Under the pieces are notes generated by a model. That model did no database searches. It was given only the letters and a program-made list of their open reading frames with translations, and was not told where the DNA came from. A program made the translations under genes and the position numbers. From contig NZ_CP082249.1 of assembly GCF_019879105.1 (NCBI RefSeq), forward strand, positions 2,108,001 to 2,172,000: a stretch of DNA of 64,000 nucleotides. The letters run 5' to 3'. The number at the start of each line of letters is the position of its first letter. Positions within the stretch are counted from its first letter, which is position 1. Shown in pieces: positions 51,709 to 60,452 of this stretch. This DNA comes from Natrinema sp. SYSU A 869 (lineage in GTDB: Archaea > Halobacteriota > Halobacteria > Halobacteriales > Natrialbaceae).

Positions 51709-52830
51709 TTAGTCTCGTCCCGTGGAGGCTCGCAGGGCGAACCCGACTCCGAAGAGCGCAATTCCGACCAGTGCTGTACTCACGCCGAATCCCGGCAGCC
51801 CATCGCCGGCCGAGTCGCCGTTATCGTTCGACTCACTGGCGACTTCGGTTTCGTTCTTATCGCCGGCTTCCGACTCGTTCGATGAGTCAGATTCGGCCGA
51901 ACGCTCCTGGATGGATAGATACGACGAGTCCGTCGCTTCGCCGTCGACGGTCACCATGAGGAGGTATTCGCCCGGTTGGAGCGACTGTTCGAGTTCGACC
52001 TGAGATCTATTCGTCACCGTCGTTCCGTCGCCTGCTTCGATGGCATCGTCGACGGAGCCAACGCCGAGAGCGGCCGTGTCGAATACGACGGTCGCGTTCC
52101 CGTTGTCGTTCTCATCTTCGACGGTAACATTCGCTTCGAAACCGGATTCGTCGAAGTGGCTGATATTCAGCGTTGCCTGATCAGTATCGTTAAAGTGCAT
52201 AGCGACTGGGGCCGTCTCTCCTCGCTCGGTTGACGGGTACCCGTCGAACGTAGCGTATTCACTTGACCCGATACTGAGATCCGGATCAGGATCCGGGACG
52301 GGACCGTCGATATCACGGTCGGCGTCCGGATTCCCTTCCGCGATAGCGAGGGTCGCCGAGCCGTCCGCGTCGTCCGCCGTGATCACGACGGTGGCGGTAT
52401 CGATCACGTCGCCGTCGACGAACGCTCCGATGGTGTACTCGCCCGGATCGAGCGTGTCGTCGAGTCTGGACTGGGACCGATTCGTCAGTCGCGTTCCGTC
52501 GCCCGGTTCGATAGCGTCGTCGACGGGATCGACGGCGAGGGAACCAGTATCGAAGGTCACGGTTGCGGTCCCGTCGTCGGTTATGTCTTCGGCGGTGACG
52601 GCCGCACGGTAATTAACTGCTTCTTTGGGCCCGATGGCTAGCGTCATTCGGTCGGAATTATTGAACGAGATGTCGACTGTTACTGATTCGCCCTGCTCGA
52701 CTGCCACCGTCGATTCGTCGAATGGGGCGCTTCCGTTCGATCCGACCACAGCCATGGGAGCAATTCCCGCGATTGTAACGAGCGATACGAGGACCAGTAC
52801 GAGTGAGCGGCGTTTCTTCACATCTATCAC
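51709..52830 (-). CDS. secreted surface protein with two beta repeats and PGF-CTERM anchor
   Basis: A 373-aa exported protein. The N-terminal signal is KKRRSLVLVLVSLVTIAGIAPMAVVGS. Two homologous domains of about 130 aa follow (each with QGESVTVDISFNNSDRMTLAI / RGETAPVAMHFNDTDQATLNI, AVDPVDDAIEPGDGTRLTNRSQ / GVGSVDDAIEAGDGTTVTNRSQ, and LDPGEYTIGAFVDG / LQPGEYLLMVTVDG). They are like the surface-glycoprotein DUF7827/BGTF modules. A Ser/Asn/Glu-rich spacer then leads to the tripartite end LPGFGVSTALVGIALFGVGFA plus basic residues, which is a PGF-CTERM signal for archaeosortase A. Several NxS/T sites allow N-glycosylation. Confidence 0.85.
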   Translation of the reverse strand: MIDVKKRRSLVLVLVSLVTIAGIAPMAVVGSNGSAPFDESTVAVEQGESVTVDISFNNSDRMTLAIGPKEAVNYRAAVTAEDITDDGTATVTFDTGSLAVDPVDDAIEPGDGTRLTNRSQSRLDDTLDPGEYTIGAFVDGDVIDTATVVITADDADGSATLAIAEGNPDADRDIDGPVPDPDPDLSIGSSEYATFDGYPSTERGETAPVAMHFNDTDQATLNISHFDESGFEANVTVEDENDNGNATVVFDTAALGVGSVDDAIEAGDGTTVTNRSQVELEQSLQPGEYLLMVTVDGEATDSSYLSIQERSAESDSSNESEAGDKNETEVASESNDNGDSAGDGLPGFGVSTALVGIALFGVGFALRASTGRD

Positions 52831-52931
52831 TTCCCGTGAAAATATCGTCTTGAATGGTAAATCTGTTTCTGAGCCAACTAGTATCGCGAGCCAGATATCA
52901 TCGAGCGGCCCGATAAGAACGGACGAGTCGC

Positions 52932-53789
52932 TCAGTCGTTCGTCTCGGAGGCGATGCCCGTCTCGCGGTCGTCCGAAACCGAAACGCGATCGCTATCACC
53001 CTCCGCGCGGGCGACGAGTCGCTCGGCGGTGAGGACACACCAGATCCCGAGTACGATGCCTGCGACGACGTCGATCAGCCAGTGAATCCCCAGATACATC
53101 GTCGAGAAGACGACGAAGGTGGCGACGGCCGACGCGAGCGAGAACCATCTGGGATACTCTCGACGCGACCGCCAGGCGAACAACGTGACAATAACCGCCA
53201 GTGACGTGTGAAGCGACGGAAAGACGTTCGTGTTCGCCGAAACCTCTGCCGTGAGTTCCTGTGTCTGCGGATAGAACTCGTACATTAGCCCGTTAACGGT
53301 CGGCAGGTGATTTCGCGGTCCGTAGGCAATAAACAGCGTATAGAATACCGACCCGATCAAGGTATTGAGTGCATACGCGACGAGCAGTTCCTTGAAGCGG
53401 CGCTGGGTCGGCAACAGGAAATAGAGGGCGAGGGCCGTCACTAGCAGATACGGGAACCCGAACATATACATCGCGGAGAAGAACCCGATCAGTGCATCGG
53501 GAACGATAGCTTGCAGAGAGGCGACGAACGACCCTTCGACAGCGTAGATCTCCGCGGTGATGTCCCAGTCGAGCGCGTGCGAGAGTTCCAAGCTGCGGTT
53601 ATGTGTCCATCGTTTTGCCAGCAAAACCAGCAGTGTGACGCCGAGATACGGCGCGATAGCTCGGCCCCGGCGCTCGAGTTCGGCGACCGTTCGCGGGAGC
53701 GTCGAGGAGCGGACACAGCATGCACAGGTGGCTGTAACGCCGATACAGACGATTGCTGTCGTGATGAATGTGACGTATCCTAATGCCAT
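52932..53789 (-). CDS. PAP2-family membrane phosphatase
   Basis: A 285-aa membrane protein with about six helices and the PAP2 active-site motifs in order: GPRNHL, FPSLHTSLAVIVTLF (SxH motif), and YLGIHWLIDVVAGI (last His and Asp). The region before them (LYFLLPTQRRFKELLVAYAL) is like the inositol-phosphotransferase subgroup. Likely substrates are lipid phosphates such as polyprenyl pyrophosphate. A polar acidic tail follows the last helix. It lies 101 bp downstream of the PGF-CTERM protein gene, same strand. Confidence 0.87.
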   Translation of the reverse strand: MALGYVTFITTAIVCIGVTATCACCVRSSTLPRTVAELERRGRAIAPYLGVTLLVLLAKRWTHNRSLELSHALDWDITAEIYAVEGSFVASLQAIVPDALIGFFSAMYMFGFPYLLVTALALYFLLPTQRRFKELLVAYALNTLIGSVFYTLFIAYGPRNHLPTVNGLMYEFYPQTQELTAEVSANTNVFPSLHTSLAVIVTLFAWRSRREYPRWFSLASAVATFVVFSTMYLGIHWLIDVVAGIVLGIWCVLTAERLVARAEGDSDRVSVSDDRETGIASETND

Positions 53790-54199
53790 TAGTAGTTCTC
53801 CTCCGTCGTAGGGGTGGCAAGCGATTGTGAGCTGCGAGCCGACGAGTGGCTGGCACGAGGGGAGGGTGATGAATCGTGCCGGGATGGATCGGGCTGGCTT
53901 CGGTCCGAGCGTGGTCGAACGCGCCCGATCGCTGAATACTCGTTCTGTAACGGCCCAGCGCAGCGGATTCCTATTAGTAGGTAAATCCTACTTAATTTAT
54001 ATCTACTGATATGCAATGCGACTCGAGCCGGATAGCACGCCGCGGGAAGGAATGACGGCGACGGCAGAGCCACCGTTCTCCGCGCGGCGCGTGGGGACGT
54101 ACCCGTCCCGGTGATTGGAGTCGGTAGGGTGTTCGGCGTTCCGTTCGGGAGACGGATCTGGACAACGACGGGCCGGGTATCCCGCCGCGATGGATCCCG
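53790..54199. other. 410-bp intergenic region upstream of the PAP2 gene
   Basis: No credible gene. An AT-rich zone at about 53970-54012 includes the inverted repeat AGTAGG-TAAAT-CCTACT (53976-53992) and a TATA-like ATATAAATTAAG on the minus strand. It lies about 200 nt upstream of the PAP2 start, so the transcript may have a long leader. Confidence 0.5.
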
Positions 54200-54952
54200 T
54201 CAGCGCAGCGTCGCCAACGCCTCACCGGCCTCGCGAGCCGCCTCGAGGCAGTCCTTGGCGTACCGGGGATCGTCCGTCGCGGCGGCTTCTTCGGCGAACT
54301 TCTCGAGGGTCCGAGCGAGCGCGTCGCGGGCGGCCTCGAGGTCGCCGTCGGCTGCGGATGAACCCGTCGCGGGGAGCGGTCGATTGTGGTCGGATCCGGA
54401 CGGACGGTCGTCGGTGCGCGAACTCGAGGGGGTTCGATCGGCCGAGGGGGTGTCGGGTTGGGACGGCGACGGGTGATCGTCTCGGGCCGCCGATGCTGAC
54501 GGCTGCGGTTGCCGGTCCGCGGTCGGCGCGTTCGTCTCCTGTCCGCGTTCAGTACCGCGCTGGTCGGTCGCCGGCGTTGCATCTTGATCAGATGCCGTCT
54601 CAGCCGCTGTCGCGGCGGCGTCGTCGGTGTCGGGCGTCGCGGTGTCCGCGCCGTCGGTTCGGTCGGTGTTCTCGCCGGTAGCGGTCTCACCGTCTGTCGA
54701 CCCCTCTGCAGCCGATTGGGCCTCGAGTTCGGTCCCTTGAACGGCATCGGGGTTCCCGTGACAGCTGGGACAGAAGGTCGTGCCGTTCTCCTGAAAGAGG
54801 GGGTCACCACAGGTCCCGCAGTGGGCGTTAGTCATCGTCGCGCCCTTGAGCAGCAGGTCGCTCATCCGCTGGGTCGCCTCGCGCTCTTCTTTGTCCTGCT
54901 CGTACTTCTCTCGAAGTTTCTCACGCTCGGCTTCCTTGTCGAAGTCGCTCAT
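54200..54952 (-). CDS. Sjogren syndrome/scleroderma autoantigen 1 (p27) family zinc protein
   Basis: A 250-aa protein. Residues 1-75 hold the conserved part: a charged helix (REKLREKYEQDKEEREATQRMSDLLLKGATM) followed by the zinc ribbon CGTCGDPLFQENGTTFCPSCHG. The centre (~80-200) is a low-complexity Thr/Asp/Ser/Pro stretch. The end is a helical module (DLEAARDALARTLEKFAEEAAATDDPRYAKDCLEAAREA). Archaeal members are conserved but uncharacterised; the human protein (SSSCA1/ZNRD2) is linked to tankyrase and mitosis. Confidence 0.87.
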   Translation of the reverse strand: MSDFDKEAEREKLREKYEQDKEEREATQRMSDLLLKGATMTNAHCGTCGDPLFQENGTTFCPSCHGNPDAVQGTELEAQSAAEGSTDGETATGENTDRTDGADTATPDTDDAAATAAETASDQDATPATDQRGTERGQETNAPTADRQPQPSASAARDDHPSPSQPDTPSADRTPSSSRTDDRPSGSDHNRPLPATGSSAADGDLEAARDALARTLEKFAEEAAATDDPRYAKDCLEAAREAGEALATLR

Positions 54953-55153
54953 ATTCGTCTAGAGGCGACGGACCGTCGAAAAAGCTGCGAAGGGACGGAC
55001 GACCGAAACGACGGCCCGTGCCGGGCGGAACCATCTCCTCGAGCGCTGTCGGACCGAGATACCGTCTCTCGACTGCTACCCGTTGCTGGAGGGGATCTCC
55101 TCGAGAGCGATCCCATCGTCTCGCATCGGTCTTCCGGGATCGAAATTCTCGAG

Positions 55154-55618
55154 TTACGGCGTGTGCTCGAGCGCGGTTTCGACGGCGTCAACGGCCCCAG
55201 ATGGGGTGTCGACAGTCACGAGATCGATCTCGAGGCCGGAGACGGCATGGGTCTCGAGGCCGACAACGGGTCGGTCGTAGATCCCAGCGAAGCCGATTTC
55301 GGAGAGGGTACCGACGCCGCCGGCCAGCGCGATGACCGCGTCGCCGTTCAGCGGGACGAGCGCGTTCCGGGCGTGGCCGAGACCGGTCGCGATAGGGATG
55401 TCGACGGAGTCGTTCGCGGCCTCGCGGCGCTCGCCGGGAAGGATGCCGATGGTCGTTCCGCCCTCGGATTTCGCGCCGCGACAGACCGCTTCCATCGTGC
55501 CGCCGCGACCACCGCAGACGACCGCGTGGCCGCGTGCGGCGAGTTCGCGTCCGACCGCTTCCGCGCGGGTCGCTTGTTCGTCCGTGATCGCACCGCCGCC
55601 GATGACGCTGACGCGCAT
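55154..55618 (-). CDS. TIGR00725/LOG-like Rossmann-fold protein
   Basis: A 154-aa protein of the SLOG group. Landmarks are VSVIGGGAITDEQA, VVCGGRGGTMEAVCRGAKSEGG (the GGGxxGxM-like phosphate loop), IGILPGE, and DAVIALAGGVGTLSEI (PGGxGTxxE-like motif). Related LOG proteins release cytokinin bases from nucleotides, and other SLOG proteins sense nucleotides. This shorter TIGR00725 type is uncharacterised. It lies 201 bp upstream of the autoantigen-like gene, same strand. Confidence 0.85.
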   Translation of the reverse strand: MRVSVIGGGAITDEQATRAEAVGRELAARGHAVVCGGRGGTMEAVCRGAKSEGGTTIGILPGERREAANDSVDIPIATGLGHARNALVPLNGDAVIALAGGVGTLSEIGFAGIYDRPVVGLETHAVSGLEIDLVTVDTPSGAVDAVETALEHTP

Positions 55619-55859
55619 ACGAGCATAGCCGCAGGCGTGGACTATGACCGGTTCGGTCTCGAGTTGCGGGCGGTTCGAGGGAGGGACCGATCCCTAATTT
55701 CGGGAAGTGATGGACGGCGAACTGAACTGTTCAGTCACTACCGCGTTCCGCCGAGATCGGTACGTGATACGACAGTCGTCGAAATATGTACCGTCGAAAT
55801 GGTTCGAAGTCAGAGGTTTCGACGGATTTAACGTGTGTGATGGGGAAGCATTACGTGGT

Positions 55860-56774
55860 ATGACGAAAGTGAGCGTGGTCGGCGCGGCCGGGACCGTCGG
55901 GGCCGCTGCGGGCTACAACATCGCGCTTCGAGACATCGCAGACGAGCTCGTATTCGTTGACATTCCGGACAAAGAAGACGACACGATCGGCCAGGCCGCC
56001 GATACCAACCACGGCGCGGCCTACGACTCGAACACGACGATCCGACAGGGCGGCTACGAGGACACGGCGGGATCGGACGTCGTCGTCATCACGGCGGGCA
56101 TTCCGCGCCAGCCGGGCCAGACCCGGATCGATCTGGCGGGCGACAACGCGCCGATCATGGAGGACATCGGCTCCTCGCTGGCCGAGCACAACGACGACTT
56201 CATCACTGTCACCACGTCGAACCCCGTCGACCTGCTGAACCGCCACCTCTACGAGACGGGCGACCGCGCCCGGGAGAAAGTGATCGGCTTCGGTGGGCGG
56301 CTCGACTCCGCTCGGTTCCGGTACGTCATCTCCCAGCGCTTTGATGCACCGGTCCAGAACGTCGAGGCGACCATCCTCGGCGAACACGGCGATGCACAGG
56401 TCCCTGTCTTCTCCAAGGTGCGGGTCAACGGCCGGGACCCCGAGTTCGACGAGGACGAAAAGGAGGAACTCTTAGAGGAACTCCAGGCCTCGGCGATGAA
56501 TGTCATCGAAAAGAAAGGCGCGACTCAGTGGGGGCCGGCGACTGGCGTCGGCCACATGGTCGAGGCCATTCTGCGTGACACCGGCGAGGTGCTCCCGGCG
56601 AGCGTGAAACTCGAGGGCGAGTTCGGCCACGAGGACACCGCCTTCGGCGTGCCGGCGAAGCTCGGCTCCGACGGCGTCGAGGAGGTCGTCGGGTGGGACC
56701 TCACCGAGTACGAGCGCAACCAACTCGGCGAGGCCGCCGAGAAGCTCTCGGAGCAGTACGACGAGATTTCGTAG
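55860..56774 (+). CDS. mdh: malate dehydrogenase (LDH-like type)
   Basis: A 304-aa NAD-dependent enzyme interconverting malate and oxaloacetate. N-terminus [20 protein letters not shown] (GxGxxG), FVDIP with the NAD-ribose acidic residue, catalytic loop [19 protein letters not shown] (arginines binding substrate), [12 protein letters not shown], and the catalytic His in [14 protein letters not shown]. Acidic insertions fit the well-studied halophilic tetrameric MalDH. The ATG at 55860 gives exactly the family N-terminus; a longer frame to 55707 covers the promoter (TATA-like GATTTAACG at about 55825). Confidence 0.96.
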   Translation: MTKVSVVGAAGTVGAAAGYNIALRDIADELVFVDIPDKEDDTIGQAADTNHGAAYDSNTTIRQGGYEDTAGSDVVVITAGIPRQPGQTRIDLAGDNAPIMEDIGSSLAEHNDDFITVTTSNPVDLLNRHLYETGDRAREKVIGFGGRLDSARFRYVISQRFDAPVQNVEATILGEHGDAQVPVFSKVRVNGRDPEFDEDEKEELLEELQASAMNVIEKKGATQWGPATGVGHMVEAILRDTGEVLPASVKLEGEFGHEDTAFGVPAKLGSDGVEEVVGWDLTEYERNQLGEAAEKLSEQYDEIS

Positions 56775-56845
56775 GCGATGCTCACCCGTCCGGGTTTTTT
56801 CGCAGCCACCGATGAGCCGGCAGTCACCCGGCTGCGGACGGCGCT

Positions 56846-58287
56846 TCAGTCGTCGATCGGCAGTTTCCGAACTCGGGCCTCGACATCACCGGGATCGAGC
56901 GTGATCTCGACGGACGGCTCGAGCGACTCGGTGACGCGATCGAATTCGATCCGGCGAACGATCGTCGCGAGCGCGAGTTTGAGTTCGGTCATTGCAAAGC
57001 GCATGCCCAGACAGTGTCGCGGCCCGCCGCCAAACGGGAAATAGGCGTACTCGGGTCGACCGGTATCGGACGCGAGCGTCCGGCCATCCCCGTTCTCGTC
57101 CCCGTCCGTGAGCCAGCGCTCGGGTCGGAACGCCTCCGGGTCGGCCCACCACCGGTCGTCGCGATGAATCCCATAGATCGAGAGCTGTAGCGTCGTCCCG
57201 GCTGGCACGCGATAGCCGCCCAGCGTCGTCGCCTCGAGCGGTTCGCGGTAGAGGGCTACCACCGGCGGATAGAGGCGCATCGCCTCCCTGATGACGGCCT
57301 CAGTGTACGCGAGGGCAGGGAGGTCGGCAAACTTCGGGTCCCGGTCCCCGAGGATAGTCGTGAGTTCGTGCTCGAGATCGTTCCGAACGGCGGGTTCGCC
57401 CGCGAGCAGCCAGCAGACGAACGTCAGCGCCGTCGCGGTCGTCTCGTGGCCGGCGAACAGGAACGTGACAAGCTGGTCCCGGACTTCCTCGGGGAGAGCC
57501 GGGAACCGTCCGGATACTCCGTGCGAGCCAACACGGAGAGGAGATCACCGCCTGTCGCGTCCGCCTCCTCGTCTCCCTCGCGGCGATCTGCGACCAGTTC
57601 GGCAACGAGGGACTCGAGATCGGCCATCGCGGCCTCGTACTCGCGTTCGGTCGGCGTCGAGAGCCGCGAGGGAAGCATGGACTGGACAGCGAACTGCTGG
57701 GGAGACGCATACGAAGACAGCGCCTCGGTCGCTCGCCTGACGATCGCCGCCCGGTCGTCGTCGAGCGCGAGATCGAATAGCGTCCGCGTGAGTACGCGGA
57801 GTGTGTACCCCGACAGCGCGTCTCCGAGGGCGACCGTCTCGCCATCGTCCCACCGATCGGCGAGCGCCGACGCCTCCGCGACCATGCCATCGGCGTACGA
57901 TCGGATGCGGTCAGGCGTGAACGACGACTGCAGCAACTGCCGCTGGCGACGCCAGCACTCGCCCTCAGTGAACGCCACGCCGTCGGGGGCGATGAGTTCG
58001 CCGAAGCCGGTCTCGAACTCCCCCTTTCGAAACTCGTCGGCGCTCGAGACGAGGACCGTTTCGACGATCTCGGGATCGAAGACGGCTGCGAATTCGGTGC
58101 CGAACGCCTCGTAGGCGACGACGTCGCCGTACTCTCGAGCCGAGTCGACGAACCCGAGCGGGTCGCGGGCGACCGATAGCGTGCTTCCGAGGAGCGGGAG
58201 CCCCCGCGGACCTGGCGGCCGGTCGCCGGTCGATCCGTCAGTCGCCGGGGTCGAGTCGTCGGACCGTCGTGAGTGAATCTCGGACAT
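56846..58287 (-). CDS. cytochrome P450 with a 1-nt frameshift near 57491
   Basis: A monooxygenase of about 480 aa after repair. N-terminal half: PPGPRGLPLLGSTLSVARDPLG and FTEGECWRRQRQLLQSSF. The frame breaks at SRLSP, in a C-run (57491-57494 on the forward strand), where one base is missing. After a +1 shift it continues EEVRDQLVTFLFAGHETTATAL (I-helix oxygen motif), EAVIREAMRLYPP (ExxR), and the heme loop FGGGPRHCLGMRFA with the axial Cys. No membrane anchor, so a soluble bacterial-type P450. Its divergent neighbour is a Bat-type regulator and a P450-type ferredoxin lies 0.8 kb away. Substrate unknown. Confidence 0.88.
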
Positions 58288-58341
58288 ACACGACTGTAGC
58301 GGGGGAACGGAAGTCGGCGTTCGCCCGAAGCTGTGAACTTC

Positions 58342-58350
58342 TTTATAATA
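58342..58350 (+). promoter_or_regulatory. TATA box of the HTH regulator gene
   Basis: TTTATAATA is centred about 24 nt before the GTG at 58370, predicting a leaderless GTG-start transcript. Confidence 0.55.
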
Positions 58351-58369
58351 GGATGCCGATGTCTCCGGC

Positions 58370-59026
58370 GTGCAGTCGACGGATCTGACGCTTCGCCTTC
58401 CGGAGTGGATGGAGCTACCCGTCCCGCAGCTCCGGAACGACCTCGAGGTACATCGCGAGGAACTGCTTTCGTGGCACGTCGACCCCGAGACGGAGCGCGT
58501 GCGATTCCTCTCGGTGATCGCCGGCGACCGCGAGGCCGCTCGAGCGGTCGCGACGGACCTGGACGTGGTCCACCGATTCGATATCACGCCGATCGACGAG
58601 GACACCTTCTACGCCTATGCCGTGATGGACGTCCGCGCTGCCGACGCGAGCCTGATGGGAGCGTTCGACGAGCCGGGGCTGGTGATCGTCCCGCCGATCG
58701 TCTACACCAGTTCGGAGACGGTCCACGTGACCGTCCTCGGCGAGCCCGACGCGCTGGCGGGCCTGCTCGAGGCGTTTCCCGACGGCGTCGAGATCGACGT
58801 GGAACGAGTCAGTGACCACCGCCACAGGGTCGAGACGCTGGCTGGCAGGCTGACCGCCCGCCAGTTCGAGGCGATGGAGACGGCTCGAGCGGTCGGCTAC
58901 TACGACGTGCCGCGGACAGGGTCGCTGGCCGAAGTCGCGGTGGCACTCGAGTGTTCGGAAAGTGCGTCATCGACGCTTCTCCGGACGGCTGAGTCGGTAT
59001 TAGTCGACGCGGCGCTGGGCCGCTAA
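58370..59026 (+). CDS. Bat-type helix-turn-helix regulator
   Basis: A 218-aa transcription factor starting at a GTG. Residues ~1-150 form the Bat-associated sensory region (LTLRLPEWMELPVPQLRNDLEVHREELLSW ...). The C-terminal HTH_10 domain is LTARQFEAMETARAVGYYDVPRTGSLAEVAVALECSESASSTLLRTAES, the hallmark of bacterio-opsin-activator family regulators. It is divergent from the P450 gene with 82 bp between starts, so it likely controls the P450 and itself. Confidence 0.87.
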   Translation: MQSTDLTLRLPEWMELPVPQLRNDLEVHREELLSWHVDPETERVRFLSVIAGDREAARAVATDLDVVHRFDITPIDEDTFYAYAVMDVRAADASLMGAFDEPGLVIVPPIVYTSSETVHVTVLGEPDALAGLLEAFPDGVEIDVERVSDHRHRVETLAGRLTARQFEAMETARAVGYYDVPRTGSLAEVAVALECSESASSTLLRTAESVLVDAALGR

Positions 59027-59063
59027 GAGAGAGAATGACGGAGAATCAAGCGACGGAACCGTC

Positions 59064-59309
59064 TCAGGGAATCAACTGCTCGCCGTCGTCGTCGTAAATC
59101 GTGATCGCATCAACGGGACAGGAGCGAGCGGCGAACTTCGCGTCGAGTTCCGCGTCGTCGGGCACTTCGCGGACGAAGATCTCGTCTTCGACCTCGTCGC
59201 TGTCCTCAAGGATCGCCTTCCCGGCCGACTTGTCCTTTTTGAACGCGTCCCACTCCGCGACGCACTGGAACATCCCGATACAGGTGTCCTCGTCGAATTC
59301 GACTTTCAT
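59064..59309 (-). CDS. 3Fe-4S-type ferredoxin (P450 partner type)
   Basis: An 81-aa ferredoxin with the pattern C10-x5-C16 (CIGMFQC) ... C64-P (RSCPVDAI), i.e. only three cluster cysteines. This is the arrangement of the 3Fe-4S ferredoxins that feed electrons to bacterial P450s. It starts MKVEFDEDTCIG. It is separated from the P450 gene by the regulator. The three genes plausibly form a redox module; no ferredoxin reductase is in the window. Confidence 0.87.
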   Translation of the reverse strand: MKVEFDEDTCIGMFQCVAEWDAFKKDKSAGKAILEDSDEVEDEIFVREVPDDAELDAKFAARSCPVDAITIYDDDGEQLIP

Positions 59310-59423
59310 GGCTGAGGGTTCGGCCGATCGCGGTAAATCGTTAGCGATCGCTTCCCACGTGAGATGTTACTCGGAACCATATGTCACCAGAATTTTACTA
59401 TCTGCGCTCTTGTCGACTCGAGC

Positions 59424-60371
59424 ATGGGACGAACCCGTTCTGAGCCGCCACAGTCGCGAACGGCGGCGGACCCGCTGGGACGAGCGATGCTCGCTCACTA
59501 CCGCGACGGCCCGGGTCAGTTGGCCTATCGCGACGGCGCGGACGTGCAAGACGGTAACGTCGCCGAATTCTATTTCTCGAGTCCCGAGTCATGGGAGTCG
59601 GAAACGATCGAGGTACTCGAGCGAGTGGCCGACCACGAACCAATCCTCGACGTGGGGTGTGGCGCGGGGAAACACCTCCTGTGGTGGGCCGAGCGCGGGG
59701 TCGAAGCCGTCGGCGTCGACGTAAGTCCGAACGCCGTCTTAACGGCCCGCGAGCGGTGCGAGGTCCGCAGGACCTCAAGGCGGAGTTGCGTGGAGCAATG
59801 CTCCACGTACCCTTCGAGCGGGCTGCGAGGCGGCGAAGCCGCCTCGAACGGGACGGCAAAGCCGTCCCCCAGCCCGCGAGAAGACGGCAAAGCCGCGGAG
59901 CGCGGCCTCGAGGACGTCCTCGTCGGCGACATGTTCGACCTACCGATCGAAACGGGGTCGGTCGGTGCTGTCCACGCCGTCGGGACGCAGATAGGGCTCG
60001 GCCGCTCGCTCGCTGGGATTCGCGAACTGCTCGTCGAATTCGCTCGCGTCACCGCCGACGGGGGCGTCGCCGTCGTCGACAACAACGACCCGGCGCGACT
60101 GGACGACGAGTTCTTCGGCTACCGACCCGATCCGCGCGAGGGAGTCGCCCACCGGTGTTTCCACCTCGAGTTCGAACACGAGACAGAGAAGGGTGAGCGA
60201 TACCGCGAGGTCGGTCGAACGCTACAGTTCCTGCTGTGCTCCCCCGCACGGCTCCGCGAGGCGACGAGTGCGACGCCGTGGTTCGTCTGCGACGTCCGCC
60301 GAACCGACGGGACGGCCCATTACAGAGCAATTCTGGAAAAGCAGGGCATATCGGGCGCTGAACCCGGATAG
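59424..60371 (+). CDS. SAM-dependent methyltransferase with hairpin-array insert
   Basis: A 315-aa class I methyltransferase. Motif I is ILDVGCGAGKHLLWWAERG, followed by EAVGVDVSPNAVLTARERC. Here the sequence is interrupted by about 45 residues (~113-160) of Arg/Ser/Gly-rich, haloarchaea-atypical protein (VRRTSRRSCVEQCSTYPSSG...). The fold then resumes at LEDVLVGDMFDLPIETGSVGAV. The insert matches a cluster of DNA hairpins (59760-59906) and keeps the frame. Post-insert motifs are intact, so the protein may still work. Start at MGRTRSEPPQ (59424). Substrate unknown. Confidence 0.85.
   Translation: MGRTRSEPPQSRTAADPLGRAMLAHYRDGPGQLAYRDGADVQDGNVAEFYFSSPESWESETIEVLERVADHEPILDVGCGAGKHLLWWAERGVEAVGVDVSPNAVLTARERCEVRRTSRRSCVEQCSTYPSSGLRGGEAASNGTAKPSPSPREDGKAAERGLEDVLVGDMFDLPIETGSVGAVHAVGTQIGLGRSLAGIRELLVEFARVTADGGVAVVDNNDPARLDDEFFGYRPDPREGVAHRCFHLEFEHETEKGERYREVGRTLQFLLCSPARLREATSATPWFVCDVRRTDGTAHYRAILEKQGISGAEPG
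59760..59906 (+). repeat. in-frame hairpin array inside the methyltransferase gene
   Basis: Hairpins: GAGGTCC-GCA-GGACCTC (59760-59776); CGTGGAGC-AAT-GCTCCACG (59789-59807); CGAGGCGGC-GAA-GCCGCCTCG (59826-59846); GGGACGGC-AAA-GCCGTCCC (59850-59868); GCCGCG-GAG-CGCGGC (59892-59906). The third and fourth are enclosed by a further perfect stem GCGGGCTG/CAGCCCGC (59818-59825 with 59870-59877), so a three-way junction can form. All terminal loops are 3 nt. Confidence 0.85.
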
Positions 60372-60452
60372 CGACGGCTTCCCGATCCGCGGATCGACTG
60401 CTGAGCCAACGCTTTTCCGCGGGGTCGTGGAACAGAGGGGTACGAGAGGCGA

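Noticed and set aside
53827-54009. Short forward ORF upstream of the PAP2 gene
   Set aside because: Composition and lack of a promoter indicate a chance ORF; it runs into the AT-rich promoter zone.
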